NCBI GenBank assembly: GCA_964581465.1
Contig: CAZOOP010000001.1
Coordinates: 62,001 to 126,000, forward strand
From: WJMB01 sp964581465
GTDB lineage: Bacteria; RBG-13-66-14
Length of the DNA stretch: 64,000 bases
Direction of reading: 5' to 3'
This document shows positions 53,926 to 62,667 of the stretch, one piece after another. Under the pieces are notes generated by a model. The model was not told the origin of the DNA. It made no database searches and saw only the letters and a program-made list of their open reading frames with translations. The position numbers and the translations under genes are program-made. How positions within the stretch are numbered: position 1 is the stretch's first letter; every line of letters starts with the position of its first letter.

Positions 53926-54869
53926 CCCCGCTCCATCTCGATGGCGCAGTTCTCGTTGATCCAGCAGCGGGCGCTCTCGGCGGCGATGGCCGCCTGACCC
54001 ACGGCCACGGCGATCTGGCGCAGCGGGGAGTCGGTGACGTCGCCGGCGGCGAAGATGCGCGGGTGGCTGGTGTGCATCCGCGCGTCGACCTTGACGTAGC
54101 CGTAATCCGTGGTCTCGACCAGTCCCTCGACCAACTCGCTGTTGGGTAACAGCCCCAGGGCGGAGAAGATACCGGTCACCGCGAGCCGTCGGGGCTCACC
54201 GCTCTCCTTGTTCTTGACCACCAGGGCCTCGACGCCGTCTTCGCCCTCGATGCGTTGCGGGGTGCAGGGCATCACCAGCTCGATGTTCTCCACGCCGCGA
54301 ACCTGCCACTGGAGCACCGGTTGACCGCGGAACTCGCGCCGTCGGTGAACCAGATAGACCTTCTCGCAGATACGCGAGAGGTAGAGGGCGTCCTCGAGGG
54401 CGGTGTCGCCGCCGCCGACCACGGCCACCGACTGGCCGCGGAAGAAGTTGCCGTCGCAGGTGGCGCAGTAGGAAAGCCCACGCCCGTGGTACTTGGGCGT
54501 CTCCTCGAGGGGGAAGGGCCGGTAGTGGGCTCCGGCGGCCAGGATGATCACCTTGGCCCGCCAGTTCTCGTCGTAGTCGTCGGTGAGAACGAAGTGGTCG
54601 TTCTCCTCGGTGATCTTCTCGATACGCGAGGCCTCGAACTCGAAGCCGATCTGCTCGGCCTGCTTGTCCATCAGTTGGGAGAACTCGACGCCGGAGATCG
54701 GACCCACCACGCCGGGGTAGTTCTCCAGGGTGGCCGTGGTGGCGATCTGGCCCCCGGTGAGGCCGTCGTTGAAGACGACGAAGTCGACGCCGCCGCGCTT
54801 GGCGTAGATGGCGGCGGTGTGGCCGGCCGGCCCGCCGCCGATGATGGCTAGCTCATGCATCTGGCTCAT
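53922..54869 (-). CDS. trxB: Thioredoxin reductase
   Basis: 315 aa. FAD site IIGGGPAGHTAAIYAKR, redox-active C-A-T-C in SYCATCDGNFF, NADPH site AVVGGGDTALEDALYLSR and GIFSALGLLPNS, FAD tail IFAAGDV. Length and order are standard for low-Mr TrxB. The frame is open to 54911, but the ATG at 54869 follows AAGGAG with 7-nt spacing. No thioredoxin gene is adjacent. It overlaps the following spoIID by 4 bp. Confidence 0.97.
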   Translation of the reverse strand: MSQMHELAIIGGGPAGHTAAIYAKRGGVDFVVFNDGLTGGQIATTATLENYPGVVGPISGVEFSQLMDKQAEQIGFEFEASRIEKITEENDHFVLTDDYDENWRAKVIILAAGAHYRPFPLEETPKYHGRGLSYCATCDGNFFRGQSVAVVGGGDTALEDALYLSRICEKVYLVHRRREFRGQPVLQWQVRGVENIELVMPCTPQRIEGEDGVEALVVKNKESGEPRRLAVTGIFSALGLLPNSELVEGLVETTDYGYVKVDARMHTSHPRIFAAGDVTDSPLRQIAVAVGQAAIAAESARCWINENCAIEMERG

Positions 54870-54993
54870 CCCATGACTCCTTGCTGTGACTCGGCTGAAT
54901 CCCTTGCTCACCCGCTCATTCGCTCCGGCATACCCACCCGGCGCTCCAGTCCGGGTACGCCGAGGGACGGCGGAGAAGGGTCCTAACAGTTGG

Positions 54994-55050
54994 GATCATC
55001 ACTCGCATCGGAAACGACTCACCCGATTGATAGACTGAGAATTAATAGTT
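54994..55050 (-). repeat. Family B left-over end
   Basis: GGGATCATCACTCGCATCGG and the following 40 bp match the first 57 bp of minus-oriented B elements; the rest is absent, cut off by the adjoining family D element. Confidence 0.6.
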
Positions 55051-55774
55051 GGCATCACACACGACCATACACACGAGCATGGACCAGCCAACTCCAACTC
55101 TAAACACCACCCCACATCGATAAATGCTGCTTATACGAGGTTTTGCCGGATGATGTTTGGCCTGCTAACTAAACCCCACGGCGCCTGCCAGATATATAGT
55201 TATATAATTGATAATATCACGCTTAGGATCGATGCGCCATCATCGATGCTTGCTGCGCCAGGCAGTTGAAAATGGTGCTGCCTGACGTCTCTTCGGGCAT
55301 CCTGGGAATGTGACAATCCACGTGCCTGCCACAAGCAGCTCACTCGATGCGCACACCTGATTGCCTGCTGACCGCATGTCTCAGAACGTTATCCAGTAGG
55401 GATTATCACTCGCACCTGAACCGACTCATCCAGCTAATAGACAGTCATTGGTTGCTTTATAACTATTATTCACCGCCATTGTCATACCGCTGCCAGGTGG
55501 CACTAAACCCGGTCTTGCATTGAGTTCCGCTGGAAGCCGGAGGCTGTAGATCCCGCTCGGGAATCGACCACGCCGTGAGCATGACTTGCTGACGACGCTC
55601 TATTGCTCGCTCTAGCAGCTTCGAACTCTATCCTGCTTCGCTGGATGACACGTTGCTGCGGGTTTTTGTGAAGCCCCTTTCTCGATGCGGCTTTCCCGAG
55701 TTGCGAATGTGTTGTTCATCTTCTGTGATGATCCCATCCAGTAACACCATGGTCCGTGACAGTTAAGTGATCCC
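55051..55774 (+). mobile_element. MITE-like family D element interrupted by family B
   Basis: Starts GGCATCACACACGACC and ends AAGTGATCCC; flanked by TAATAGTT and GAATAGTT (7 of 8, target duplication). Interrupted by B copy 7. Joining the parts gives GTTATCCAGTAACACCATGG, colinear with GTCATTCAGTAATACTATGG in the intact D at 40477-40829. Confidence 0.85.
55399..55735 (-). mobile_element. MITE-like family B element (copy 7), inserted in family D
   Basis: 337 bp, GGGATTATCACTCGC to GTGATGATCCC, flanked by a perfect 8-bp direct repeat ATCCAGTA (55391-55398 and 55736-55743). Confidence 0.92.
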
Positions 55775-55785
55775 GAATAGTTTTA

Positions 55786-56104
55786 GGTCGTACTCGCAGA
55801 CCGGGCCTGATCGTGATTGTATCCTGTTGATAATAGTGATGATGATCACCAGTTACCTGTCACGGGACGGGCAGTCAAAAAGTGGCGGCTACGATGAGCG
55901 TCGTCCTAAGCCGGCCTAGCTATCAGCACACTTGCATATGCCCTGACGGCAGATGGTCACTGACTCCTAAGTGTATTAATAACAAGCATTAAGGGTTAGC
56001 CATATGATTGTGTGGCCAACAACATGCGTTTCTGTGACGTGAAAAACGGCCCGGCAAAACTTTCTCAATCAGCCCGATCTGGTCCAAACACGTTCCATGA
56101 TGCC
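55786..56104 (-). mobile_element. MITE-like family C element (copy 4)
   Basis: About 319 bp in reverse orientation, ending CACGTTCCATGATGCC. Contains the C landmarks TCAAAAAGTGGCGGC and GGTCCAAACACG. The left terminus (GGTCGTACTCG) is slightly degenerate and no target duplication is visible. Confidence 0.7.
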
Positions 56105-56272
56105 CATCAGAATCCTCGCATAGATTCAGCGAGGCAGCTTAACACAGTTAAAGTACTGGTTCGGTTACGTATGATAACCCATAACTTATTGCATCGACGT
56201 GGGAGCCTGGTTTCTACAGCCCCGGCCGCTGCACGCGCAGTGAACCGAGTATATGCGATTTACAAGATACTC

Positions 56273-57352
56273 TCAAGGTCGAGCTTTGTATCCACCGTCG
56301 AAGCGGGCCAGGATCTCGGCGACCTTCTCGCCGGTCCGACCATCGCCGAAGAAGGGCGGCCGATCCAGGGGCTCCACGAAACCGTGCAGGGCTTCAGCGA
56401 GCTCCCAGGGCGCCGTCAGGCAGTTCCAGCCGCTCTTCACCGTCTCCACCCATTCGGTCTGCGGCATCAGCGTCAGGCAGGGGGTGCCGTGGAAGTAGGC
56501 CTCCTTCTGCAGGCCGCCGGAGTCGGTCACCAGCAGGCGCGCCGAGGAGAGCAGTGCTTGCATCTGCAGGTAGCTCAATGGATCGTAGATGATCGACGCG
56601 TAACGGTCCAGGAGGCCCAGCGTCTCAAGGCGCTTGCGCGTGCGCGGGTGCAGGGAGAGGACCACCTTTTCATCGAACTCCAACAGGGCGTCGAGAATCT
56701 GGATCAGCCGCTCGGGTTTGTCGGTGTTGCGTGGGCGGTGGATGGTGGCAAGGATATAGGATTCGTCCTCAAGGTTCATCCCGACGAGCATTTCGCTGCG
56801 TAAACGGTCCGACCGGGGCTTGGCCCAGAGCATCATGTCGTACATCACGTCGCCGATCAGGTGAACCCCGGCTTGAATGCCCTCGGCGGAAAGGTTCTCC
56901 ACCGCCGTCTGGGTCACGCAGAGCAGCAGGTCGCTGACGTGGTCGGTGGCTACGCGGTTGATCTCCTCGGGCATGCGGCGGTCGCCCGAGCGCATCCCGG
57001 CCTCGACGTGGACCAAAGGCAGGTGGAGCTTGGCCGCGGCCAGAGCACCGGCCAGCGTCGAGTTGGTATCGCCGTAGACGACCACCACGCCGGGCTCGTG
57101 CTTGCGCAGCACCTCTTCCAAAGCGATGAGCATCTGCCCGGTCTGACGACCGTGGCCGGCGCTGCCGATACCCAGATTGTACATCGGCTCGGGCAGCTCC
57201 AGCTCGTCGAAGAAGATGCCCGACAAACGCAGGTCGTAGTGCTGACCGGTGTGGATCAGCAGCTCCTCCAGCCCGCGCTCCTTCAGGCTCCGGGAAACCG
57301 TGGCGGCCTTGATGAACTGGGGTCGAGCCCCGACAATGGTGGCTACCTGCAT
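56273..57352 (-). CDS. UDP-N-acetylglucosamine 2-epimerase (WecB/WbpI type)
   Basis: 359 aa. IVGARPQFIKAA, HTGQHYD, VYGDTNSTLAG, VHVEAGMRSGDRRMPEEINR and TDSGGLQKEAY are the epimerase hallmarks of the GT-B-like fold. It makes UDP-ManNAc, or, given WbpB/WbpD relatives at 13-14.6 kb, the UDP-diacetamido-mannuronate precursor (WbpI role, inference). Supplies surface polysaccharide. A Wzx-like flippase lies upstream on the same strand, separated by palindrome copy 6. Confidence 0.93.
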   Translation of the reverse strand: MQVATIVGARPQFIKAATVSRSLKERGLEELLIHTGQHYDLRLSGIFFDELELPEPMYNLGIGSAGHGRQTGQMLIALEEVLRKHEPGVVVVYGDTNSTLAGALAAAKLHLPLVHVEAGMRSGDRRMPEEINRVATDHVSDLLLCVTQTAVENLSAEGIQAGVHLIGDVMYDMMLWAKPRSDRLRSEMLVGMNLEDESYILATIHRPRNTDKPERLIQILDALLEFDEKVVLSLHPRTRKRLETLGLLDRYASIIYDPLSYLQMQALLSSARLLVTDSGGLQKEAYFHGTPCLTLMPQTEWVETVKSGWNCLTAPWELAEALHGFVEPLDRPPFFGDGRTGEKVAEILARFDGGYKARP

Positions 57353-57451
57353 GGTTCGTCCAATGTTGAAGTTGTGGTTGTTGACGGAAACCCGCCGAAG
57401 GTCGGGACCTTCGCCGAGTCGCGCCGAGTGCGTTCCCCCGCGTCCAGAAGA

Positions 57452-57564
57452 GGCGTTGGCACGTTTCTTGCGGAACCGAGGCCGCGCCGTCGGCGCAGCG
57501 ACGGCCGTCGTGTCCGCCGGGGGAGGGTGCCGTGGGAAGGCATTGCAAGAAACGTGCCAACGCC
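57452..57564. repeat. Sigma-54-like palindrome, copy 6
   Basis: Inner arms 57452-57471 and 57545-57564 (20 bp, perfect) with a longer 73-nt loop. The TTGCA arm is on the minus strand. Outer arms 57400-57418 and 57599-57617 (GGTCGGGACCTTCGCCGAG, 19 bp, perfect); the right one abuts the flippase stop codon. Confidence 0.9.
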
Positions 57565-57617
57565 GCCGCGTCTTCGAGGGTGGCGGAGCGGCCGGGGGCT
57601 CGGCGAAGGTCCCGACC

Positions 57618-59060
57618 TCAGGCGTCCGGTTCGTCGTCGTGGGCGTTATGCCGCTGGAAGATGCCGCGCAGCCGTTTGAGGTCTTCGGCGTTTACGGCGC
57701 CGGTGAGGCGCAGCAGGACCAGGTATAGCGGCAGAGCGGCCAGGGCGCCCCAGAGGGGTAAAAGGTAACAGGCCGCGCCGTAGAGTGCGCCGCTGAGCAT
57801 TGTGGCGGCCAGCGGCCGGGCCAGTCCGGTCTTGCCGAGTTTGCTCCGGGCGGCGACGATGAAGGCGATCAGGACCAGGGCTTCGGTGAGCAGGGTCGTC
57901 GCGGCGGCGCCGACGTGCTCCCAGCGGGGGATGGCGTAGAGGTTGGTCAGGATATTGACCACGCCGCCGCCCAGGGAGATCCCGGCGAAGGTGCGTTCGC
58001 CCCCGGTGGATTTGAGCAGGGTGGCCAGGGGATAGCCGGCGAAGACCAGGGGCAGGGTCAGCCCGAGGATGCGCAGGGCCGGGGCGGTGGGACCGTACTG
58101 GTCGCCCAGGGCCAATGAGATCAGCGGTCCGGCCTGGAAGAAGAACAGCAGTCCGGCGGGCAGGGCGAAGGCCAGGAGCAGCCGGACGCCGGCGCTGGTT
58201 GCCCGGGTCAGCCGGGGGCGGTCCCCGGCCAGCTCGGCGAGGGCGGGGAACAGCGCCGCCGACAGCGCGGCGGGGAGGAAAAGCAGCACGTTATAGAGTC
58301 GCACCCCGGCCCCGTACCAGCCCACGACCTCATCGCGTCCGATCATGTATTTTAACATGCTGACGTCGATGAGTTTGTAGAAGATGATGAAGACGCTGGC
58401 CAAGGCGAAGGGCAGCCCGGCCTTGATCAGCTTCCACCAGCGCCGGGGGCGCGGTCTGGCGGAGCCGAAGCGCTTCCGTGTCCAGAGCAGGCTCACCAGG
58501 GAGGAGAGGGCGGCGGCGGCCGAAGTGGCCACGATCAGGCCCTCGGGACCCTTGCCCAGGATCACGGCGGCGAAACCCAGGCCCAGGGTCAGCAGGTCGC
58601 CGATCAGGTTGAGCCGGAAGAGGGTGCGGAAGTCCTGGGTGCCCTTGAGTACGCCCAGGGCGGCCTCGCGGCTGCCGGCGAAAATGATCGCCCCCAGCCC
58701 GGCCCAGACGATTATGGACAGCTCGGCGGGCTGGGTGCGACCGGCGACCAGGGTCAGCGCGCCCAGGGCGAGCAGGCCGAAGATCAGCTTGAGGCTGAGG
58801 ACGTCGACCAGGTAGCCCGGCGCGCGCTCGGATTGTCGGGCCACGTCGCGCACGGTCAGCTCGGCCAGGCCCAGGTCGTTGCCCAGGGCCCAGAGGGCCA
58901 CGAAACCCACGGCGAAGGTGTAGCGGCCGTAACCGGCGTCACCGAAGGCGCGCACGGCGATGAGCTGCAGGGCCAGGGCCAGCAGCTTGCGTAATACCTC
59001 GGAACCCATCACCAGGCCGGTGTTGAGTCCAACGCGTCGGGCGAGGCCGGTTTGCGTCAT
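57618..59060 (-). CDS. Wzx-type polysaccharide flippase
   Basis: 480 aa, 12-14 membrane helices, MATE/MOP exporter fold. N-terminus GLVMGSEVLRKLLALALQLIAVRAFG and the FGDAGYGRYTFAVGFVAL segment are typical of PST/Wzx oligosaccharide translocases. It flips undecaprenyl-linked repeat units to the periplasm. Its neighbour is a UDP-GlcNAc 2-epimerase, but no glycosyltransferase or Wzy lies in the window. Confidence 0.88.
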   Translation of the reverse strand: MTQTGLARRVGLNTGLVMGSEVLRKLLALALQLIAVRAFGDAGYGRYTFAVGFVALWALGNDLGLAELTVRDVARQSERAPGYLVDVLSLKLIFGLLALGALTLVAGRTQPAELSIIVWAGLGAIIFAGSREAALGVLKGTQDFRTLFRLNLIGDLLTLGLGFAAVILGKGPEGLIVATSAAAALSSLVSLLWTRKRFGSARPRPRRWWKLIKAGLPFALASVFIIFYKLIDVSMLKYMIGRDEVVGWYGAGVRLYNVLLFLPAALSAALFPALAELAGDRPRLTRATSAGVRLLLAFALPAGLLFFFQAGPLISLALGDQYGPTAPALRILGLTLPLVFAGYPLATLLKSTGGERTFAGISLGGGVVNILTNLYAIPRWEHVGAAATTLLTEALVLIAFIVAARSKLGKTGLARPLAATMLSGALYGAACYLLPLWGALAALPLYLVLLRLTGAVNAEDLKRLRGIFQRHNAHDDEPDA

Positions 59061-59075
59061 TGGAGAGCCGGGGGA

Positions 59076-59606
59076 TCAGTCGCGTTCGAGATCGAACAGG
59101 GGCGGTTCCTGCTCGCGGAGGGGCTTCTTGGCGCGGCGGGCCCGACGCTTCTTGCGGGTCCGTGTCAGGCGGCGCAGCTCTTCGGCGAACTGAGAGCCGT
59201 CGGTGAAGCGGCGGTAGACGCTGGCGAAGCGCACGTAGGCCACCTCGTCGATCTCGGCCAGCTCGCGCATCAGCCACTCGCCGATCTCCCGGCTGGGCAC
59301 CTCGCCGACCAGTCGGTTGCGCAGGTCGGTCTCCAGGGCGGCCACAAGCTCGTCGAGACGTTCCTTGGAAACCGGGCGTTTCTCGCAGGCCCGGGCCAGG
59401 CCGCGGCGGACCTTCTCGCGGTCGAAGGGTTCGCGTCCGCCGTCGTTCTTGATAACGTAGAGCTCGGGTTCCTCGACGGTCTCGTAGGTGGTGAAGCGCC
59501 GCGAGCAGGCCAGGCACTCCCGGCGGCGGCGGATGGATTCGCCGCCCCGGCTGGGCCGAGTATCGATCACCCGGTCGTCGTCCTGGCCGCAGAAGGGACA
59601 GCGCAC
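59076..59606 (-). CDS. nrdR: Ribonucleotide reductase repressor NrdR
   Basis: 176 aa. N-terminal zinc ribbon (C3, C6, C31, C34: RCPFCG ... CLACSRRF) and the ATP-cone (about 47-137: VIKNDGGREPFDREKVRRGL) that senses dATP/ATP. Represses nrd genes at NrdR boxes. It has a basic C-terminal extension (RTRKKRRARRAKK) of about 30 aa beyond the usual end. GTG start 1 nt after the pyrKD stop, with GAGGAGAATAAG before it, so co-transcribed with pyrimidine synthesis, linking nucleotide supply functions. Confidence 0.95.
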   Translation of the reverse strand: MRCPFCGQDDDRVIDTRPSRGGESIRRRRECLACSRRFTTYETVEEPELYVIKNDGGREPFDREKVRRGLARACEKRPVSKERLDELVAALETDLRNRLVGEVPSREIGEWLMRELAEIDEVAYVRFASVYRRFTDGSQFAEELRRLTRTRKKRRARRAKKPLREQEPPLFDLERD

Positions 59607-59607
59607 C

Positions 59608-61377
59608 TTATTCTCCTCGATCGAGGACCAGGCCGGAAACCAGCTCGTCCAGCCGTTTCACTCCGCGCAGGCTGACCAGTCGGCGCAGGTCGCGGGCGAT
59701 ACGGGCCGCGGCGCCGGGGCGGTAGAGGTTCACCGTGCCCAGGCCGACGGCGTCGGCTCCGGCGATCAGATGCTCGGCGGCGCCCCGCCAGTCCTCGACG
59801 CCGCCCAGACCGATGATCGGCGTGTCGGGCAGAGCGCTCCGTAGTTGGTGGACCAGTCGCACGGCCACGGGGCGGATCGCCGGTCCGGAGAGGCCGCCCA
59901 GGACGTTGCCCAGCACCGGACGCGAGGTCAGCGGGTCCAGGGCCAGACCGAGCAGGGTGTTGGCCGCGGTCAGGCCGTCGGCGCCGGCGGCGACGGCGGC
60001 GCGGGCCAGAACGGTGATGTCGGTGACGTTGGGGGTCAGCTTGACGAAGAGGGGCCGCTCGGGGACAACCTCGCGGACCCGGGAGACCAGCTCGTCGACG
60101 ACGCCGGGGTCGGTGCCGAACTGGATCCCGCCGCGACCGACGTTGGGGCAGCTCACGTTGAGCTCCAGGGCGGCCGGCCCCTCGAGGCGGCCCAGCGCCC
60201 GGGCCGTCTCGACGTAGTCCTCGATCGTCGAACCGCCGAGGTTGACGATGATCGGCACGCCGAGCTCCAGCGCCCGGGGCAGCTCCTCGGCTAAGAAGCG
60301 CTCCAGGCCGACGTTGGCCAAGCCGATGGAGTTGAGCATCCCCGCCGGGGTCTCCCAGAGCCGGGGCGGAGGATTGCCCGCTCGGGGCTCCCGGGTGACG
60401 GTCTTGGTCACCAGGGCGCCGACGCCCTCCAGCCCGCCGGCCTCGGCCAGCTCGGGGCCGTAACCGCTGGTGCCCGAGGCGGTGATCAGCGGTGTGGCCA
60501 GCTCCAGGGGTCCCAGACGGGTGCGCAGGGACTCTTCGGGCGCCGGGGCGGAGCCCTCCAGGACGAGGCGGGTGGGCCGGGGCTGCTCGGGCAGAGGCCA
60601 GGCGAGTTCATCGGCGAGGAAGAGGGGGCCGTCCTGACAGACCATGCGGTAGCCGCCCTCGGTGGCGGGAACGGCGCAACCGCGACAGAGACCGGTTCCG
60701 CAGGCCATCAGGGCTTCGAGGAGCACCCAGGTCTCGACGCTGCGACCGCGCTCGACGGCCGTAGCTGTCAGACGGCGGACGCAGTCCAGCATCGCCGGGG
60801 GTCCGCAGGCGACGACGATGTCTTCGTTTCCGCAATCCTCGTTCAAAAGCCCGGCCAGCAGGTCGGTCACCGGGCCGCAGAGGCCCTCGCCGCCGTCATC
60901 GCTGGCGGCGCGCGCCGTCAATCCGCCGGGGACCAGGGCCAGGTAGCCCCGGGTCTCTTCGCCGGTGGCGGCACCGAGGAGGAGCTCGACGGTCGCGGCC
61001 CGCCCGGCGTAATCATCGGCGAAGAACAGCAGCGGGGCCAGGCCGACACCGCCGCCAACCAGGATCAACCGGCGCCCGGCTACGTCGATCGTCCGCTCCG
61101 CGCCCAGCGGTCCCAGCAGATCGACATCGTCGCCGGGGCGCAGCTCCGCCAGGTTGGCAGTGCCCGCGCCGACCACTCGCACAATCAGCCGCAGCAGACC
61201 GTCGCGGAAACCGGCGGCGGAGATGGGTCGACGTAGGAGGGTGTCTCCGCCGGCGGCGAGTTCAACGAAGCCCCCCGGGGAGATGGTGAACCCCGGTGGC
61301 GGCTCCAGCCGCAGTTCGACGATCTCCGGCGCCGTCTCACGGCGTTCCGTGACCCGTGCTCGACCGCTAACCCTCAT
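59608..61377 (-). CDS. pyrKD: Fused dihydroorotate dehydrogenase B: PyrK electron-transfer part + PyrD catalytic part
   Basis: 589 aa in one open frame. Residues 1-262 are PyrK: FAD-binding RRPISAA, NAD loop GGGVGLAPL (108-116) and the [2Fe-2S] cysteines C226, C231, C234 and C247. Residues 285-589 are type 1B PyrD: TKTVT (324-328), NSIGLANVG, catalytic C410 in NVSCPN, VKLTPN and GLGGV. Oxidises dihydroorotate to orotate with NAD+ as acceptor. PyrK and PyrD are normally separate subunits of an alpha2-beta2 enzyme; here a 20-aa linker joins them. The ATG at 61377 overlaps the previous gene by 11 bp; the 5' part of the longer frame is antisense noise. Confidence 0.93.
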   Translation of the reverse strand: MRVSGRARVTERRETAPEIVELRLEPPPGFTISPGGFVELAAGGDTLLRRPISAAGFRDGLLRLIVRVVGAGTANLAELRPGDDVDLLGPLGAERTIDVAGRRLILVGGGVGLAPLLFFADDYAGRAATVELLLGAATGEETRGYLALVPGGLTARAASDDGGEGLCGPVTDLLAGLLNEDCGNEDIVVACGPPAMLDCVRRLTATAVERGRSVETWVLLEALMACGTGLCRGCAVPATEGGYRMVCQDGPLFLADELAWPLPEQPRPTRLVLEGSAPAPEESLRTRLGPLELATPLITASGTSGYGPELAEAGGLEGVGALVTKTVTREPRAGNPPPRLWETPAGMLNSIGLANVGLERFLAEELPRALELGVPIIVNLGGSTIEDYVETARALGRLEGPAALELNVSCPNVGRGGIQFGTDPGVVDELVSRVREVVPERPLFVKLTPNVTDITVLARAAVAAGADGLTAANTLLGLALDPLTSRPVLGNVLGGLSGPAIRPVAVRLVHQLRSALPDTPIIGLGGVEDWRGAAEHLIAGADAVGLGTVNLYRPGAAARIARDLRRLVSLRGVKRLDELVSGLVLDRGE

Positions 61378-62644
61378 CGGTGTCGGGCTCGGAGGTGTCT
61401 TCTTCGTCGGTCGCGGCATCGTCGGGGAGGTCTTCGCGACCGGCGGTGCCGATGACGGGCTCCTCGACCATGGCGGCGCCCGTCGTCGAGGGCGGCAGCA
61501 GAGGAGTCTCCTCCACCAGTTCGATATCGATGCCCGTGGGAGCGGGCAGGGCGCGCTCGATGAAGACCTCACCGGGAGCGTTTTCAAGATCATACTCGGC
61601 GGCCACGCCCAGGTGGTCGTCCAGAGCGGCCACGGCTCCACCGACAGGTCCGGCCTCACCGCTGTCGGCCTTGTTGATCGCCCGAATAATGATCCGCGCG
61701 GCGTCGTATCCGGCGGCGGCGGTGTAGCTGGGCAGGTAGCCCACCCTGGTGCGGAAGGTCTCGGTGAAGGCCGTCGTCCGGGCATCATCGGAGAAGGGCG
61801 AGAAGCCGCCGATGAAATAGCCGTGATCCAGGACATGATTCTCGGGAAGCTCCAGGCGTCGCGGTAGAGCGTCGGCCAGGGTCACGAAGGTCGGCAGATA
61901 GGTTATCTCCGCGGCGACGGTCATCAGCGACAGCAGATCGCTGCGGGAGCCGTTGAAAATGAACGTGTCGTAACCGTCGGCCAGCAGGCGATAGGCCGCC
62001 GACTCGAAATCGTAACCGGTGAGGGAGAGCTCCAGCTCCAGGATATCGAGATCGTCCCGGTCCTCGAGCTCGCGCCGGAAAAGCTTCAGGTAATCCTGAT
62101 TGAGCGGTAGTCCGCTGCTGACGAGGGCCAGCTTGTCTGCGCTGGTCCAATCGGCGGCGATCCCGACGACCCGGGGGATGACCTGGTGATAATCGGGGCA
62201 GAGATTGTACAGGTTGGGCGCGTCCAGCTCGGCCGTGGTATTAAGTGTGTCGGCGGCCAGGAACACGGCGACGTCGAGCTCGCTTGCGAGGCGACCGGCC
62301 AGCCGAACCGCCTCGGGACGCGGGTCGCTGACGATGACCGCCGCGACGCCGTCGACCTCGACCATCCGGCGGAACTGCTCCTCCATCAACTCCAGGTCGC
62401 CTCCGGTGTCGTAATGGATCACCCGCAGAGGCAGCTCCTCGGAGGTGAACTTGCCCTTGCTGAAGGCGCTGACGGCCATCGAGGCGCCGTGGTAGGTCTC
62501 GACACCGAAGTTGCTGTAGCTCCCGGTCTCGGGACCGATGACGCCGACATAGACGGCCTCTTCGAGTCCGCCGCAGGCGAGCAGCAGAAGGAGCATAGTC
62601 AGGAGCAGGGCCGGGGTTTTGAACAGGCTGACACCGGGCTTCAT
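61367..62644 (-). CDS. Periplasmic-binding-protein type 1 lipoprotein (LivJ-like)
   Basis: 425 aa. Lipobox LLLLAC (Cys24). The mature part follows the branched-chain amino-acid receptor (Peripla_BP_6) order: VGVIGPETGSYSNFGVETYHGASMAV, VAAVIVSDPRPEAVRLAG, YDFESAAYRLLADGYDTFIF, GYLPSYTAAAGYDAARIII. A Thr/Glu/Asp-rich C-terminal tail (about 370-425) is an unusual addition. No ABC permease or ATPase genes accompany it. The ATG at 62644 has GAGGT before it; an upstream ATG (62671) would make an ATGA overlap with the transglutaminase gene. Confidence 0.83.
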   Translation of the reverse strand: MKPGVSLFKTPALLLTMLLLLLACGGLEEAVYVGVIGPETGSYSNFGVETYHGASMAVSAFSKGKFTSEELPLRVIHYDTGGDLELMEEQFRRMVEVDGVAAVIVSDPRPEAVRLAGRLASELDVAVFLAADTLNTTAELDAPNLYNLCPDYHQVIPRVVGIAADWTSADKLALVSSGLPLNQDYLKLFRRELEDRDDLDILELELSLTGYDFESAAYRLLADGYDTFIFNGSRSDLLSLMTVAAEITYLPTFVTLADALPRRLELPENHVLDHGYFIGGFSPFSDDARTTAFTETFRTRVGYLPSYTAAAGYDAARIIIRAINKADSGEAGPVGGAVAALDDHLGVAAEYDLENAPGEVFIERALPAPTGIDIELVEETPLLPPSTTGAAMVEEPVIGTAGREDLPDDAATDEEDTSEPDTDEG

Positions 62645-62667
62645 CGAACCTCGCTTGTCATGGTTGC

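Noticed and set aside
61378..61836. N-terminal extension of pyrKD (150 extra residues)
   Set aside because: It lies antiphase within the receptor gene and has no PyrK-like sequence; the ATG at 61377 matches the domain start.
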